A stretch of 64,000 nt of DNA from Bdellovibrionales bacterium (GCA_018646675.1 JABGUH010000038.1:48110-112109); one strand, 5' to 3'. Counted from the stretch's first letter, positions 18,948 through 27,825 are shown. Notes: generated by a model from the sequence alone, not told the origin. Numbers and translations are program-made.

Positions 18948-20554
18948 ACTGGCTCTTTTAGTGAAGTCAGATCTCGGTTGCGTAATGCCTCTTTTATATG
19001 CTTCAGCTTAACTTTTCGAATCCACTTCTTCCAACGGTGAACTATCTGATAATTGTCCAGCTTAAGATCGCCCAATTTTGATTGATAGATAATCACTTGA
19101 TTGCGCTGTTCACTCTTTCCTGCTAAATGTTTGGCCGCAGTGACCAGATCGATCGCCGTCACCGGACGTTTCAAAGCTTGCTCAAAAAAATAGGAGCGAC
19201 GATCGACTAGGTGGATCGTCGCCCTCTGCTCCTTAATTGTGTCAACTACCTCAGGTGGGACTAAAGGCAGAAAATAGAATGGTAGTACCATACACCAAAA
19301 TGCAACAAAGCTAACTCCCTGTAGGATGATTCCTTGGCGTATGTGATTGGCCAAATAGAAGCCGATAGACCCAAGTTGTACTAATAGTACTAAGCTGAGG
19401 GTAACTCCCTGTACCGGCCCGTTTGCCAGGTATAAAGCGATTATTAAGAGCGGAGTGAAGAGCGCTGAAAAGAGAAGCTGTAGATATTTAATCCAGCGGT
19501 GCTGGCCCTGATTCTCATGAAAAGCGATTATCGCCAGAGATAGAAAATAGGGGAGTGCTGGAATCGCATAGTGGTGTGATTTTTGCGACGGAATAAACCA
19601 AATAAAGAAGAAGCCCGCGGCCAGGGAGAGCAGATATACTACGAGGTTGTCCCCGTGACGTACTCTTTTGGCGGCCAAGATGATAGTTGCTGGAACTACA
19701 AATAACCAGGGGAGAGAGTAGAGCAAGACTCCTTGCAATAACTTGATTGCCGGCATGGAGACCTGGTTAAATTTACCTAAATTCTCTCTTAAAAAGAAGT
19801 ACTCAAAGAACTCATTAGGGTAGGTATAGTGGCAGTATAAAAACCAGCTACTCGCGATCAGGGTTGCGGCCCCCAGTAGGGCGATTGAGGGAAGTGCAAT
19901 CCAGCGCCGATAAAATAAAAAAAGGTAGAGCTGATAGATTGCTAAACTAATAAAAGCCATCGCTAGTGTCACCGGGCCCTTGACCAGGACACTTAGCGCC
20001 AGCAGGACAACCGCTCCACCAAAGCTGGCCCCAAGCATAGATGATCGCGGCACCGAGTCACTTTTCGGTTTTTCCTGTGAATACCAGAAAAGTAGCATGG
20101 CAACGGCCGGCAAAAGGGCCAAGGGGATCTCCATCATATAGGTGCGGGCATATTTAAGAATACCTAAAGCGGACCCCAAAGTGATAAAAGAGAGACTCCA
20201 AGGAATATTGCGAAATTTTCTTAAGCAGCACGCCAACCCAAATACCCCTAGCAAGCCTAAGATCGCCACCGCCACACGTGCTCCCCCTAAGGAGACCTTA
20301 TTTGTTAGCCAGTAGATGGGGAATGGGAGCCAAAAGTGCAGCGGTGGTTTAGACCAGTGGTGCTCTCCCCGATAGAGCGGGGTTAAAAAACTACTATTGT
20401 TATACATCTCACTGGAGACCTGCAGGTATAGGGCCTCACTTCCTTGGCGGATGCCGTTTAGGTGGCCGATCTCCCAAAAATATAGTGAGATCAGGAGGAT
20501 TACTCCTCCGGAGATAGCAATTAGTGGTAGACGGTTTACTGATCCTGACATCAA
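18920..20554 (-). CDS. GT-C fold glycosyltransferase, ArnT/PMT-like (polyprenol-phosphate sugar donor)
   Basis: A 544-aa protein with about 10-12 membrane helices in the first 400 residues and a soluble basic tail. Its first periplasmic loop fits ArnT and PMT-like glycosyltransferases: GSEALYLQVSSEM, then the KPPLHFWL motif. These enzymes move a sugar from a lipid-phosphate donor to a periplasmic acceptor such as lipid A or protein. The usual Asp-Glu pair of the first loop reads Ser-Glu here, so activity or metal binding may differ. The next gene upstream ends 1 bp before this one starts, so the 20.5-22.7 kb genes may form one operon. Confidence 0.75.
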   Translation of the reverse strand: MMSGSVNRLPLIAISGGVILLISLYFWEIGHLNGIRQGSEALYLQVSSEMYNNSSFLTPLYRGEHHWSKPPLHFWLPFPIYWLTNKVSLGGARVAVAILGLLGVFGLACCLRKFRNIPWSLSFITLGSALGILKYARTYMMEIPLALLPAVAMLLFWYSQEKPKSDSVPRSSMLGASFGGAVVLLALSVLVKGPVTLAMAFISLAIYQLYLFLFYRRWIALPSIALLGAATLIASSWFLYCHYTYPNEFFEYFFLRENLGKFNQVSMPAIKLLQGVLLYSLPWLFVVPATIILAAKRVRHGDNLVVYLLSLAAGFFFIWFIPSQKSHHYAIPALPYFLSLAIIAFHENQGQHRWIKYLQLLFSALFTPLLIIALYLANGPVQGVTLSLVLLVQLGSIGFYLANHIRQGIILQGVSFVAFWCMVLPFYFLPLVPPEVVDTIKEQRATIHLVDRRSYFFEQALKRPVTAIDLVTAAKHLAGKSEQRNQVIIYQSKLGDLKLDNYQIVHRWKKWIRKVKLKHIKEALRNRDLTSLKEPVYLLESRSK

Positions 20555-20555
20555 G

Positions 20556-21320
20556 TTAAAGGGATGAATTTAGTTGGTCTAATAGATTGATCTTCTGCTC
20601 CTCTCCTTCTACCTCCGCACTAAAGTAGTGGGGAGCAAAAAAATCATCATTTAAGTGTGGAGTATTGATCCAAACTCCCCCCAAAATGGCCACTTTACAC
20701 TCATTCGGGATTGCTTGGCGCCGTCTCTGCTCCACTTGAAGATGAATAATTTGGGACATTAGGGAGGTGGCTTCGGTAATAGATAGGGCCCTATCCAGCT
20801 TGTTGGCCTGAAGTTGATCATAGAGGCTTTGATAGACAACCCACTGTTCCCAGTCACTCTCCGGCCCACCGTAACTGTTTGCTGTTGAAGGGGGAGGGAG
20901 CTCTCCCGCGATCTGTTTTAGTGCTAGGCAGAGGGAGCCACAGGCGGTTGAGCTGCTACCCATCCGATCTCGTTTCACCTCACCCCACACTCCATCTGCT
21001 GATTGACCAATGTGGGGGCCATGAATAATCAGTAGTTTTCCCTTCTCTCTTTCAACATGGTGAGAAAAGGCTGCAAACGCAGTATTTCCAGCAGAAGGAA
21101 TTCCAGCTAATCCACTTAAGTTAAATATTGGCCCCCAACTGGTAACTAGTTGATCGATCGCTCTTTGGTTGAGTTCATCTCGACAGAGGGTCGAGGCGGT
21201 AAGCGTGTTTTCGGGTAGATAATTTGCACTAGAGAGCAGACTCTTGGCCTCTGCCACCAGCTTGGTAATAGTGCTGACCTTGGGCCCAAAGTTTTTACTA
21301 TCTTGCAGTAAACGAGACAT
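20556..21320 (-). CDS. LCIB/LCIC-type (beta-like) carbonic anhydrase family protein
   Basis: A 254-aa soluble protein. It resembles the LCIB_C_CA family, known from algal CO2-concentrating mechanisms and shown in some members to be zinc carbonic anhydrases. Matching landmarks are LCRDELNQ (Cys46, Asp48), NLSGLAGIPSAGNTAFAAFSHHV (His87/88), IIHGPHIGQSADG and SSSTACGS (Cys127), giving the expected Cys-His-Cys zinc set and the C-x-D pair. I placed the start at ATG 21320 because GGGGAG lies directly upstream. It lies between two envelope genes. The assignment rests on motif recall; catalysis is not proven for all members. Confidence 0.65.
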   Translation of the reverse strand: MSRLLQDSKNFGPKVSTITKLVAEAKSLLSSANYLPENTLTASTLCRDELNQRAIDQLVTSWGPIFNLSGLAGIPSAGNTAFAAFSHHVEREKGKLLIIHGPHIGQSADGVWGEVKRDRMGSSSTACGSLCLALKQIAGELPPPSTANSYGGPESDWEQWVVYQSLYDQLQANKLDRALSITEATSLMSQIIHLQVEQRRRQAIPNECKVAILGGVWINTPHLNDDFFAPHYFSAEVEGEEQKINLLDQLNSSL

Positions 21321-21331
21321 AAGCTCCCCTT

Positions 21332-22165
21332 TTACCAATTAAAAATATAGCTCAACATCGTTGTGTAGACATTTCCAGATAGGTCATCATAACCAATACC
21401 AGAGTTATTTATCTCTCTAAAGCTGGTTGTGTTCTTATCGGACAGTCCGACAAAGTGGGCCAAAAACTCCAACCCTAGATAGGTTTCACGCATACGGATC
21501 GGGAACTCTAAACCGACTCCAAAGGCAAACCCAAGCCCCGACTCACTATTTTTGTCTAAGAGAGTTTGGTCAATATAGGAGTTTCTTAAGTACCAGTACT
21601 CTAGCCTTCCGATTATACGAGGGTTAGAGAAGGTAAAGGCAGTGCCAAGATCTGAAGTATCAATGTAGTAGTTGTAGCCCCAGAAGACACGCAGAATATT
21701 GATATCAATCATTCCGACTGCATTTGTATCGAAACCGTGGGTTGGGACTCCTAAAAACATCGAGTGTTTGGAGATAGTAAAGCCCATGCTGAAGCTACTG
21801 CTGAAGTCCATAAACTGGTGGAGTGACAAGCCAAGAGTGGGGGGACGGTTGTCATATGCGGCCCCTCGGTTGCCATCAAAGGAGGTCATACCCACCGAGA
21901 TATGGAAGGAGAAGAAGCGGCCATAGCGATAGAAGCGCTCATCTTCTAAAATTTGGTTGGATTCTAGATCCTCACTAAAATCGGTGAAGATATCTCCGCC
22001 GGGATTCAGGTCATCATCCACCACCTCTGTCGAGCTTCCCGATGAGTAGAGCTGGGCCGCCGTGGGTAGTGGGGAGAGTAGAGTGGTGGCGAGCAGCAAG
22101 AGAGCGATACTGAATCGCACTATGGCACTATCTGTCCTTCCTATTATCATGTTGCCAGAAACCAC
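21332..22165 (-). CDS. Outer-membrane beta-barrel protein
   Basis: A 277-aa frame with a signal peptide (FSIALLLLATTLLSPLPTAAQ). An in-frame GTG at 22120 would begin exactly at the signal peptide, with AGGAAGGA upstream at long spacing; ATG 22150 is another option, so the start is uncertain. The mature protein begins with an acidic, Ser-rich stretch and then alternates beta strands (FSFHISVGMTSF, SFSMGFTISKHSMF, GLGFAFGVGLEFPI). It ends in an aromatic strand, TMLSYIFNW, as barrel proteins do for BAM recognition. No specific porin family is recognised. Confidence 0.7.
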   Translation of the reverse strand: MVSGNMIIGRTDSAIVRFSIALLLLATTLLSPLPTAAQLYSSGSSTEVVDDDLNPGGDIFTDFSEDLESNQILEDERFYRYGRFFSFHISVGMTSFDGNRGAAYDNRPPTLGLSLHQFMDFSSSFSMGFTISKHSMFLGVPTHGFDTNAVGMIDINILRVFWGYNYYIDTSDLGTAFTFSNPRIIGRLEYWYLRNSYIDQTLLDKNSESGLGFAFGVGLEFPIRMRETYLGLEFLAHFVGLSDKNTTSFREINNSGIGYDDLSGNVYTTMLSYIFNW

Positions 22166-22171
22166 TGCTGG

Positions 22172-22684
22172 TTAGAGGTAGAAGTGGATACTGGCAGTAA
22201 CAAAGTGATACCCCGCAGTCTGTAACACCAGGGAGTCGATCTTATTAATTGATGCTCCAACTTCAAAAGAGAATCCCAAACTGTTTAGTCCAGCAAAGTG
22301 AAACTCCGAACCCATGGTTAAATCTGCTTGAAAACCGTTACTCTTTGTCCCGGCCGTAGTTTGGCTAACTAGTGCGGCCATTAAACTTAGGTAGAAGTTA
22401 AGCTGTGGCTCCTCAAAAATAATTCGATACCCCTTGAGCCCGGCACCAAATCCTCCACTGATTTCATTACTGTCCAGTGCTAATAGTGCGGAAAATGCCA
22501 TGGTGTTAGATTTTTGCAGTTTAATTGAGATGGCGGGGAGATTATTGACCAGTTGTTGGTTGAGCCCAATTCCCAGTCTCCCTTGGCGATTGATGGCAAA
22601 AGCGGAGTTCCAACAGGTAGTTATTCCAATAATGACTGCAAAAGTCAGCAGCATGGTAGTTGTTCTAAGACCAGAATGATTCAT
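22172..22684 (-). CDS. Small predicted outer-membrane barrel protein
   Basis: A 170-aa protein with a signal peptide ending near CWNSAFA and a mature part of short Gly-rich amphipathic strands (GRLGIGLNQQL, SGGFGAGLKGYRIIF, NFYLSLMAALVSQ, LGFSFEVGASINKI). It finishes with FVTASIHFYL, an aromatic-rich final strand that fits a small 8-stranded barrel. It is the first gene of the leftward 22.7-19 kb cluster, 6 bp before the next barrel gene, which suggests that the two are made together. No family is recognised. Confidence 0.65.
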   Translation of the reverse strand: MNHSGLRTTTMLLTFAVIIGITTCWNSAFAINRQGRLGIGLNQQLVNNLPAISIKLQKSNTMAFSALLALDSNEISGGFGAGLKGYRIIFEEPQLNFYLSLMAALVSQTTAGTKSNGFQADLTMGSEFHFAGLNSLGFSFEVGASINKIDSLVLQTAGYHFVTASIHFYL

Positions 22685-22836
22685 CGTGCTATATTCCCAT
22701 GTTATAGTTATCCCTCCAATATCATACTCATGGGTGATATTTTTGACAACTTAAGAGCATCTTTACTAGACTGAATCCTTAATATTCTCGATTAGGGACC
22801 CATGGTGGGCCAAATTAACTTAAGAGGTTGATTAAA

Positions 22837-23631
22837 GTGAAGGAATCAGGCCAAAAAAAGAGCAATAGTAAGGTGACGAAAAAGGTCGCTAAAAAGGTCA
22901 CAAAAAAGGTCGCTAAAAGTGAAGCCGCGCCGTCAAAAATTAGTGCCCCACCCACGATGGCCAATGAGGGTTTTAGTGGCCCGGTCGCTGATATTTTGCG
23001 AGAGACAGAGGTGGGACTCCTTATATTGAACCACCGAAATTTGGTACTATCCCTGGTGGTAATAGTTGTCGTCGCCCTACTTGGTTACGGTGCCAATAGC
23101 TATATGCAACAGCAAAGAGAGCAGGATTTGGCATCTGCCAGTTACTCCTTCTCCCAGGGAGCGCTATTAGAGCTTACCAATAAAAAGGTTACTCCTCAGG
23201 AATTTGTAAGTCAGTTCAACTCTCTTGATGCTGGACTACGTAGCTCGATCACTTTTACTCCAACTCTGATTAACTCAGTAAAAGAGTTAGTTAAGCAGCA
23301 GGATTTGAAAGCGGCTCTGGCCATTTTAGAACCTCAAAGTAGTAGAAGTCATGCTCCTCGAAATTATGGAGACTATCTTGTTGCCCGCTGGCTAGTAACC
23401 ATTTATGAGGATATGGGTGAGGGGCAAAAAGCGGTAGATCTATTAGAGGAGCTTAATAGTGCCCCATTTAAGGTATTAGAAGCTAGAAATTATCTAGATC
23501 TAGGGCGTATCTATATCGCTTTGGATAATTATGAAAAAGCTAGTCTCAATTTGGACTATGTTATCCAAAATTTTCCTAATGATCCCCTTGGAAAGATGGC
23601 CAGAATCTATCTAGAGCAGATTAACAAGTGA
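22837..23631 (+). CDS. YfgM-like TPR membrane protein with a Lys-rich cytoplasmic tail
   Basis: YfgM is a bitopic inner-membrane protein that binds SecYEG and periplasmic chaperones and is encoded beside bamB in many proteobacteria, as here. GTG 22837 is chosen because AAGAGG precedes it (264 aa). One membrane helix spans about 69-87 (LVLSLVVIVVVALLGYG), followed by QQQREQDLASASYSFSQGA and TPR-like helices with a C-terminal LDLGRIYIALDNYEKASLNLDYVI repeat. The first 35 residues are a KKVAKK/VTKK tail, which is unusual for YfgM and echoes the Lys-rich protein at 12 kb. The stop overlaps the bamB start (GTGA). Confidence 0.75.
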   Translation: MKESGQKKSNSKVTKKVAKKVTKKVAKSEAAPSKISAPPTMANEGFSGPVADILRETEVGLLILNHRNLVLSLVVIVVVALLGYGANSYMQQQREQDLASASYSFSQGALLELTNKKVTPQEFVSQFNSLDAGLRSSITFTPTLINSVKELVKQQDLKAALAILEPQSSRSHAPRNYGDYLVARWLVTIYEDMGEGQKAVDLLEELNSAPFKVLEARNYLDLGRIYIALDNYEKASLNLDYVIQNFPNDPLGKMARIYLEQINK

Positions 23632-24773
23632 AATTTATGATCTCTTCTATCTCAATGATACGTTTTCGATTTGCTCTTTGGGGAGCAATAATATCTACTT
23701 TGTTACTAACGATGCTCTCCTGTGCTCAACTCTCTGGAGTCCCTGCACCAACAGAAATATTCAAGGTCGCTTGGACTAAAAACATTGATCCAGCCTATAA
23801 TTCAGGAAATTTACCGGTAAACCTCTCCTCACCGCTGATTGCTAAAGGTTTACTCTTTTTGGGCACTCCCGACAAAAAGATGATCGCTTATAGTTTAGAT
23901 TCTGGTCGTGTGGTCTGGAGCAAAAAGGATAATGGCTCTTACCATGCTGCCCCTATTCTTCATCAGCAGGCACTGATTTACGGTACAACTGAAGGGAGAG
24001 TCTACTCCCGACACTACCTGACCGGTAAGTTGAACTATAGCGTCGATCTTGGTGAGTCCATCGACTCCTCGGGAGTTGCAGCAGGAGGGATGTTGTTATT
24101 CCAGCTGCGTAATCACAAGCTGGTCTCCCTCGATATCGTTACTGGAAAAATATTCTGGGCGTATAAACGATCTGTTCCTTTTTTGACCACCCTCCAGCGA
24201 GTAGCAAAACCATTGGTGGATGGTAATCGTATCTTTGTCGGATTTGCAGATGGATATCTGGTGGCATTTTCTCGGATGGATGGTGTTGTGCTATGGCAGA
24301 GCAAGCTTGCTACAGGTAGCAAATTTATCGATGTTGATGCCACTCCACTGCTAGTAGGAAAGCACTTAGTTGTAGGGTTGCAAAGTGGGGGGCCATTGAC
24401 GATGGTAGATGCCGCCACCGGTAAGATCTTTCGCCGAGTGGAGGTGGGAGTCACTCGGCAGGCCATCATGTTAGGTGATCATCTGTTGATGGGAACTACT
24501 GCCGGAGAGCTGGTGAAACTGGATAGCAACTATAATATTCTGGCCAGAGTTAAATTAGATCGCTCTGCCATTAGCTCCGTTAAAAAGTGGAAGGGGGGAG
24601 TGGTTGTGGGCACCGTTGGTGGGAATCTCTTCTATCTTAATAGCTCTAATCTGCAGGTGATTGATCGGCGCTTCTTAGGCCATACCCTATCAGCCGTTTT
24701 TGGTGATATGATGGTTTCAGAGGGGCGTTTGGCGGTTCTTTCCAGTCGCAATCGACTCTATCTTTTCTACTAA
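23628..24773 (+). CDS. bamB: BamB-like outer-membrane assembly lipoprotein (PQQ-type beta-propeller)
   Basis: BamB is a propeller lipoprotein of the BAM complex that inserts barrels into the outer membrane. This 381-aa protein has a lipoprotein-like signal (STLLLTMLSCAQLSG, Cys near residue 32; the residue at -3 is unusual) and then PQQ-like blades with the repeating A-x-D-x-x-x-G-x-x-x-W pattern: AYSLDSGRVVWSK, SLDIVTGKIFWAY, AFSRMDGVVLWQ, MVDAATGKIFRR. It starts at GTG overlapping the yfgM stop, conserved synteny that supports the call. An ATG four codons in is an alternative start. Confidence 0.85.
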   Translation: MKFMISSISMIRFRFALWGAIISTLLLTMLSCAQLSGVPAPTEIFKVAWTKNIDPAYNSGNLPVNLSSPLIAKGLLFLGTPDKKMIAYSLDSGRVVWSKKDNGSYHAAPILHQQALIYGTTEGRVYSRHYLTGKLNYSVDLGESIDSSGVAAGGMLLFQLRNHKLVSLDIVTGKIFWAYKRSVPFLTTLQRVAKPLVDGNRIFVGFADGYLVAFSRMDGVVLWQSKLATGSKFIDVDATPLLVGKHLVVGLQSGGPLTMVDAATGKIFRRVEVGVTRQAIMLGDHLLMGTTAGELVKLDSNYNILARVKLDRSAISSVKKWKGGVVVGTVGGNLFYLNSSNLQVIDRRFLGHTLSAVFGDMMVSEGRLAVLSSRNRLYLFY

Positions 24774-24780
24774 CCCCCCA

Positions 24781-24799
24781 AAAGGTAACCGGTACCTTT
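24781..24799 (+). terminator. Possible weak hairpin after bamB
   Basis: AAAGGTA and TACCTTT pair perfectly across a 5-nt loop, 8 bp past the bamB stop. It is A/T-rich and lacks a T run, so termination is doubtful. Confidence 0.3.
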
Positions 24800-25037
24800 C
24801 TGTATCCCTCCGCATTAAACAGTGTCAAAACTAACTAAGTTACATCACGATTTACTACTGGCACAATTCTTGAATTAATAATTAGTATATGTAGTACTGT
24901 TACTGCTAACTACCTGATTTTACCACCTCTGTTTAGGATTGGGAGAAATTTTAGTGTGCAAAGATTAGTCACTACATATCAGGATTGAGTAGTTCCTCTT
25001 TGGAGCAGTGGTACTCACTATTAATCGGGAGGGCCTT
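24800..25037 (+). other. Intergenic leader between bamB and the metzincin-like lipoprotein gene
   Basis: About 240 bp of A/T-rich sequence with no convincing ORF. Promoter-like A/T stretches occur around 24870-24900, but I could not define a -35/-10 pair. The only clear signal is GGGAGGG at 25027-25033, the ribosome site for the next gene. Confidence 0.4.
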
Positions 25038-26333
25038 TTGGCGAGAGTTGGAAAAAGTATTATTTTGCCAATTTTGTGCTTACTAGTGCTGTTTGGTTGT
25101 GGCCCGCGAGGGCTTCAGCGGAAATCATTAGTTTTGGACAAGTCCGATAGTAACTTGTTGGGAAGATGCTCTAGTCAGCATGTTGCCGGTGAGGTTATTC
25201 AGAAAATTGATGCACTTTTTATTCGGTCGGGCAAGTATGCCCGGAGCTTTTTGCCACCGCCATACGCTAACTTTCCCCACAGCTTGACTCCCAGTTATCC
25301 AGAGCTAGTGAGTAAAAGTATGGAGTCTCCACTAATCTTAAATCCTGCACGTCTAGGCACATACTATCAACGGATTGATAGTGAGTTAAGACATCTGCCA
25401 CCAATCTTGGCATCTTATTTAGCCGATGGTAAGGGGGAGTTAGAGGTCGTCGCCACCTCTGTTGAGAGTAGCAATGGACAGCAGCTGCTACCTCTATTAG
25501 GAAGAGTGTACGGTCTTCATCTTTGGGCCCAGCGCTATGATTTTGCACTTTGTAATCGTGATAAGCAGTTAGCACGATCCAAATTTGATGTAAGAAGCTA
25601 TTTCAAGTTAGAGCATCTATTACAAGATGATGACAGTGAAGAGCAGCTTCTTTTATCAGCTGAACTGCCGGTAACAGTTGAGAAGGATCTAATCGATCTA
25701 TGTCAAAAAAATCGTCCTGAGGCCAGTGTGGCCGCTACCGCAATTTGTCGTCGGGAGCTGTCCCAGGCCAAGTGGCAACAATTTTATCAGCACCATCGCA
25801 AAAAATTCTATCAGGAGCGCTATCTGGACATATTCCGACTCAATCGGACAGAGCAGCTAAACTGTCGCAAAACTAGTGATGATAAGGTGGAGATAGATGT
25901 TCCTTTTTATCTGCCCAATATTGGGTTACAGGGTAAACTACAGCAGGCGGTTAAGCGTTACTACTCCTCTTCCAAGTTGGGAGTCTCTTTAAAAATTGTT
26001 TTGCACCCCTCTCCTCAGGGGGCAGTAACCATTAAAGAGCACTCTGGAGTTATTTCTCATATTAATCATCAGCCAAACGGAGCAATGGAGATCGCACTAT
26101 CCCGCAACCTAGATGGAGAGGCTATTATTTCCACTTTGGGACATGAGCTAGGGCATATTTTAGGTTTTAAAGATTGTTATCTAGAGTTTCTCTCTCAGGG
26201 AGAGCAGCAGTCGGAAGAGGTGCTAGTTTACTACTCACTGGATAAAAAGAACTTAATGTGCTCGATTGGTAAGTGGAGCTTAATTCCAGATGAGTATTTA
26301 ACTAAACTGGTAGAATCTCGTTGCGTTTTTTAG
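25038..26333 (+). CDS. Metzincin-like zinc metalloprotease lipoprotein
   Basis: A 431-aa protein with a textbook lipoprotein signal (IILPILCLLVLFGC, Cys at about residue 21). The start is placed at TTG 25038 because GGGAGGG lies 4 bp upstream; the open frame goes back to GTG 25008. Near residue 369 is HELGHILGFKD, the extended HExxHxxGxxD zinc site of metzincins with Asp as third ligand (as in snapalysin-type enzymes), followed by NLMCS, which fits the Met-turn. The long N-terminal region has no recognised domain. A cell-surface or periplasmic protease is likely; its substrate is unknown. Confidence 0.65.
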   Translation: MARVGKSIILPILCLLVLFGCGPRGLQRKSLVLDKSDSNLLGRCSSQHVAGEVIQKIDALFIRSGKYARSFLPPPYANFPHSLTPSYPELVSKSMESPLILNPARLGTYYQRIDSELRHLPPILASYLADGKGELEVVATSVESSNGQQLLPLLGRVYGLHLWAQRYDFALCNRDKQLARSKFDVRSYFKLEHLLQDDDSEEQLLLSAELPVTVEKDLIDLCQKNRPEASVAATAICRRELSQAKWQQFYQHHRKKFYQERYLDIFRLNRTEQLNCRKTSDDKVEIDVPFYLPNIGLQGKLQQAVKRYYSSSKLGVSLKIVLHPSPQGAVTIKEHSGVISHINHQPNGAMEIALSRNLDGEAIISTLGHELGHILGFKDCYLEFLSQGEQQSEEVLVYYSLDKKNLMCSIGKWSLIPDEYLTKLVESRCVF

Positions 26334-26403
26334 TCTCTTTACAGAGCTTACTAATCAAGGGTAGTGGTAGCAGCAAATTTGCTTGTACTATTTAGGAGAG
26401 AGA

Positions 26404-27459
26404 TTGATAGCAGATCATTTACCAAAATCAATTTATGGATTTACGCTTTCTTCTCTGCGGGAGTACCTCTTAGAGAGAGGATTTGCCAAATATGCAGCGG
26501 ATCAGATCTATCGTTGGATCTATCGCCATCAGGATTTGGACTATTCGAGCTGGAGTAATGTTGCAAAGAAGATTAAACAGCATGCAAGTGAGCAATGGTC
26601 TTTTCAGCTGCCCAAAATAATTCGACAGCAACTGTCGTCGGATGGCACGGTTAAGTTCCTTTTTGAAATGCAAGATTTAAAAAGTGTCGAGGCGGTAGTT
26701 ATTCCGGCCAAGGATCGTTTGACACTCTGTCTCTCTACTCAGGTGGGATGCGCTATTGGGTGCACATTTTGTAATACTGCTACCCAGGGATTTGAGCGCA
26801 ATCTGACTGCCGCTGAGATGGTGGGGCAGCTTTTGACAATAAACCGATGGTTGGGCCAACAACGGCCAGATAGCATGCAGGTATCAAATATAGTCTATAT
26901 GGGACAGGGGGAGCCATTACAAAATCTTCCCCAGGTAAAAATCGCAACGACTATTTTCATGGAGCCATTAGGATTTGGAATTAGTCAACGCAAAATAACT
27001 CTTTCAACATCAGGACTAGTTGCTGGAATAGAGCAGCTAAAGGATTTTCCCCCCGTAAATATTGCACTCTCTCTTCACTCTCCTTTTGATCAAGTTAGAA
27101 GCTCGTTGATGCCGATTAACCGGGCACACTCATTGGAGGATGTGCTGCAAGCAATTAAGTCACTTCCTCTAAAAGCTCACCGCTCTATTACCTATGAGTA
27201 CCTTTTAATCAAGGGGATTAATGATCGGATGGAGGATGTGCAAGAGCTGGTTCGAATTTTAGATCATACTACTTCTAAGATAAATCTGATTCGCTATAAT
27301 CAATTTCCGGGATCAAGTTATCAGGCACCGTCTGACCAGCAGATGATCTGGTTTCGGGATCAGCTTATTTCACGAGGTTTGGTTTGTACTAATCGGGCAA
27401 GTAAGGGGGAAGATATCATGGCCGCTTGTGGCCAGCTAAAAAGTGCTCAGCAGAATTAG
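26404..27459 (+). CDS. rlmN: RlmN, 23S rRNA A2503 / tRNA A37 C2-methyltransferase
   Basis: A radical-SAM methylase that adds a C2 methyl to adenosine in 23S rRNA and in some tRNAs, using a mechanism with two SAM molecules. TTG 26404 is preferred because AGGAG lies 5 bp upstream (351 aa); an in-frame TTG at 26383 has no such site. The cluster cysteines are in CAIGCTFC (116, 120, 123), the methyl-carrying Cys is in MAACGQL near 342, and VYMGQGEPLQN and SLHSPFDQVRSSLMP are family signatures. RlmN rather than Cfr, because the RlmN-type ITYEYLLIKGIND is present and the context is housekeeping. Confidence 0.95.
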   Translation: MIADHLPKSIYGFTLSSLREYLLERGFAKYAADQIYRWIYRHQDLDYSSWSNVAKKIKQHASEQWSFQLPKIIRQQLSSDGTVKFLFEMQDLKSVEAVVIPAKDRLTLCLSTQVGCAIGCTFCNTATQGFERNLTAAEMVGQLLTINRWLGQQRPDSMQVSNIVYMGQGEPLQNLPQVKIATTIFMEPLGFGISQRKITLSTSGLVAGIEQLKDFPPVNIALSLHSPFDQVRSSLMPINRAHSLEDVLQAIKSLPLKAHRSITYEYLLIKGINDRMEDVQELVRILDHTTSKINLIRYNQFPGSSYQAPSDQQMIWFRDQLISRGLVCTNRASKGEDIMAACGQLKSAQQN

Positions 27460-27465
27460 CAGTGA

Positions 27466-27825
27466 CTATTTAACTCGCCAAGGTTTTAAACGACGTAAAT
27501 CATCATTGGAGCGCTCAATACGTTCCGGATAGGCGGTTGATGATGGTGATCTTAAATGCTCTTTCTCCTCATCTTGCTCTTGGTTCTCCGCTTTTTCCTC
27601 ATCCTCTTCTGAAGCAAGATAACGATCGGCTGAAAATTTATCCTCTACTTTGTAGTCAAGATCATCTTTCCAGTTTGCACTGTGAGGACGGTACACTTGC
27701 CTGCCACTCTCAGGTAGATCAAATTTGGGAGAGCGGTAGTGTTTCTCATCTGCCTGTAGTGTGCTAAATGTGATAGCTACCATTAGGAACACAACAGTTA
27801 GAACTATACTTTTACCAAGACTCAT
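27466..27825 (-). CDS. Small secreted acidic protein, unknown function
   Basis: A 119-aa protein with a Sec signal (SIVLTVVFLMVAITFSTLQA) and a strong ribosome site (AAGGAGAG). The mature 95 residues are highly charged and probably disordered, with a Glu-rich stretch (EEDEEKAENQEQDEEKEH) in the middle and a basic C-terminus (RRLKPWRVK). No domain is recognised. It converges on rlmN with a 6-bp gap. Confidence 0.6.
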   Translation of the reverse strand: MSLGKSIVLTVVFLMVAITFSTLQADEKHYRSPKFDLPESGRQVYRPHSANWKDDLDYKVEDKFSADRYLASEEDEEKAENQEQDEEKEHLRSPSSTAYPERIERSNDDLRRLKPWRVK

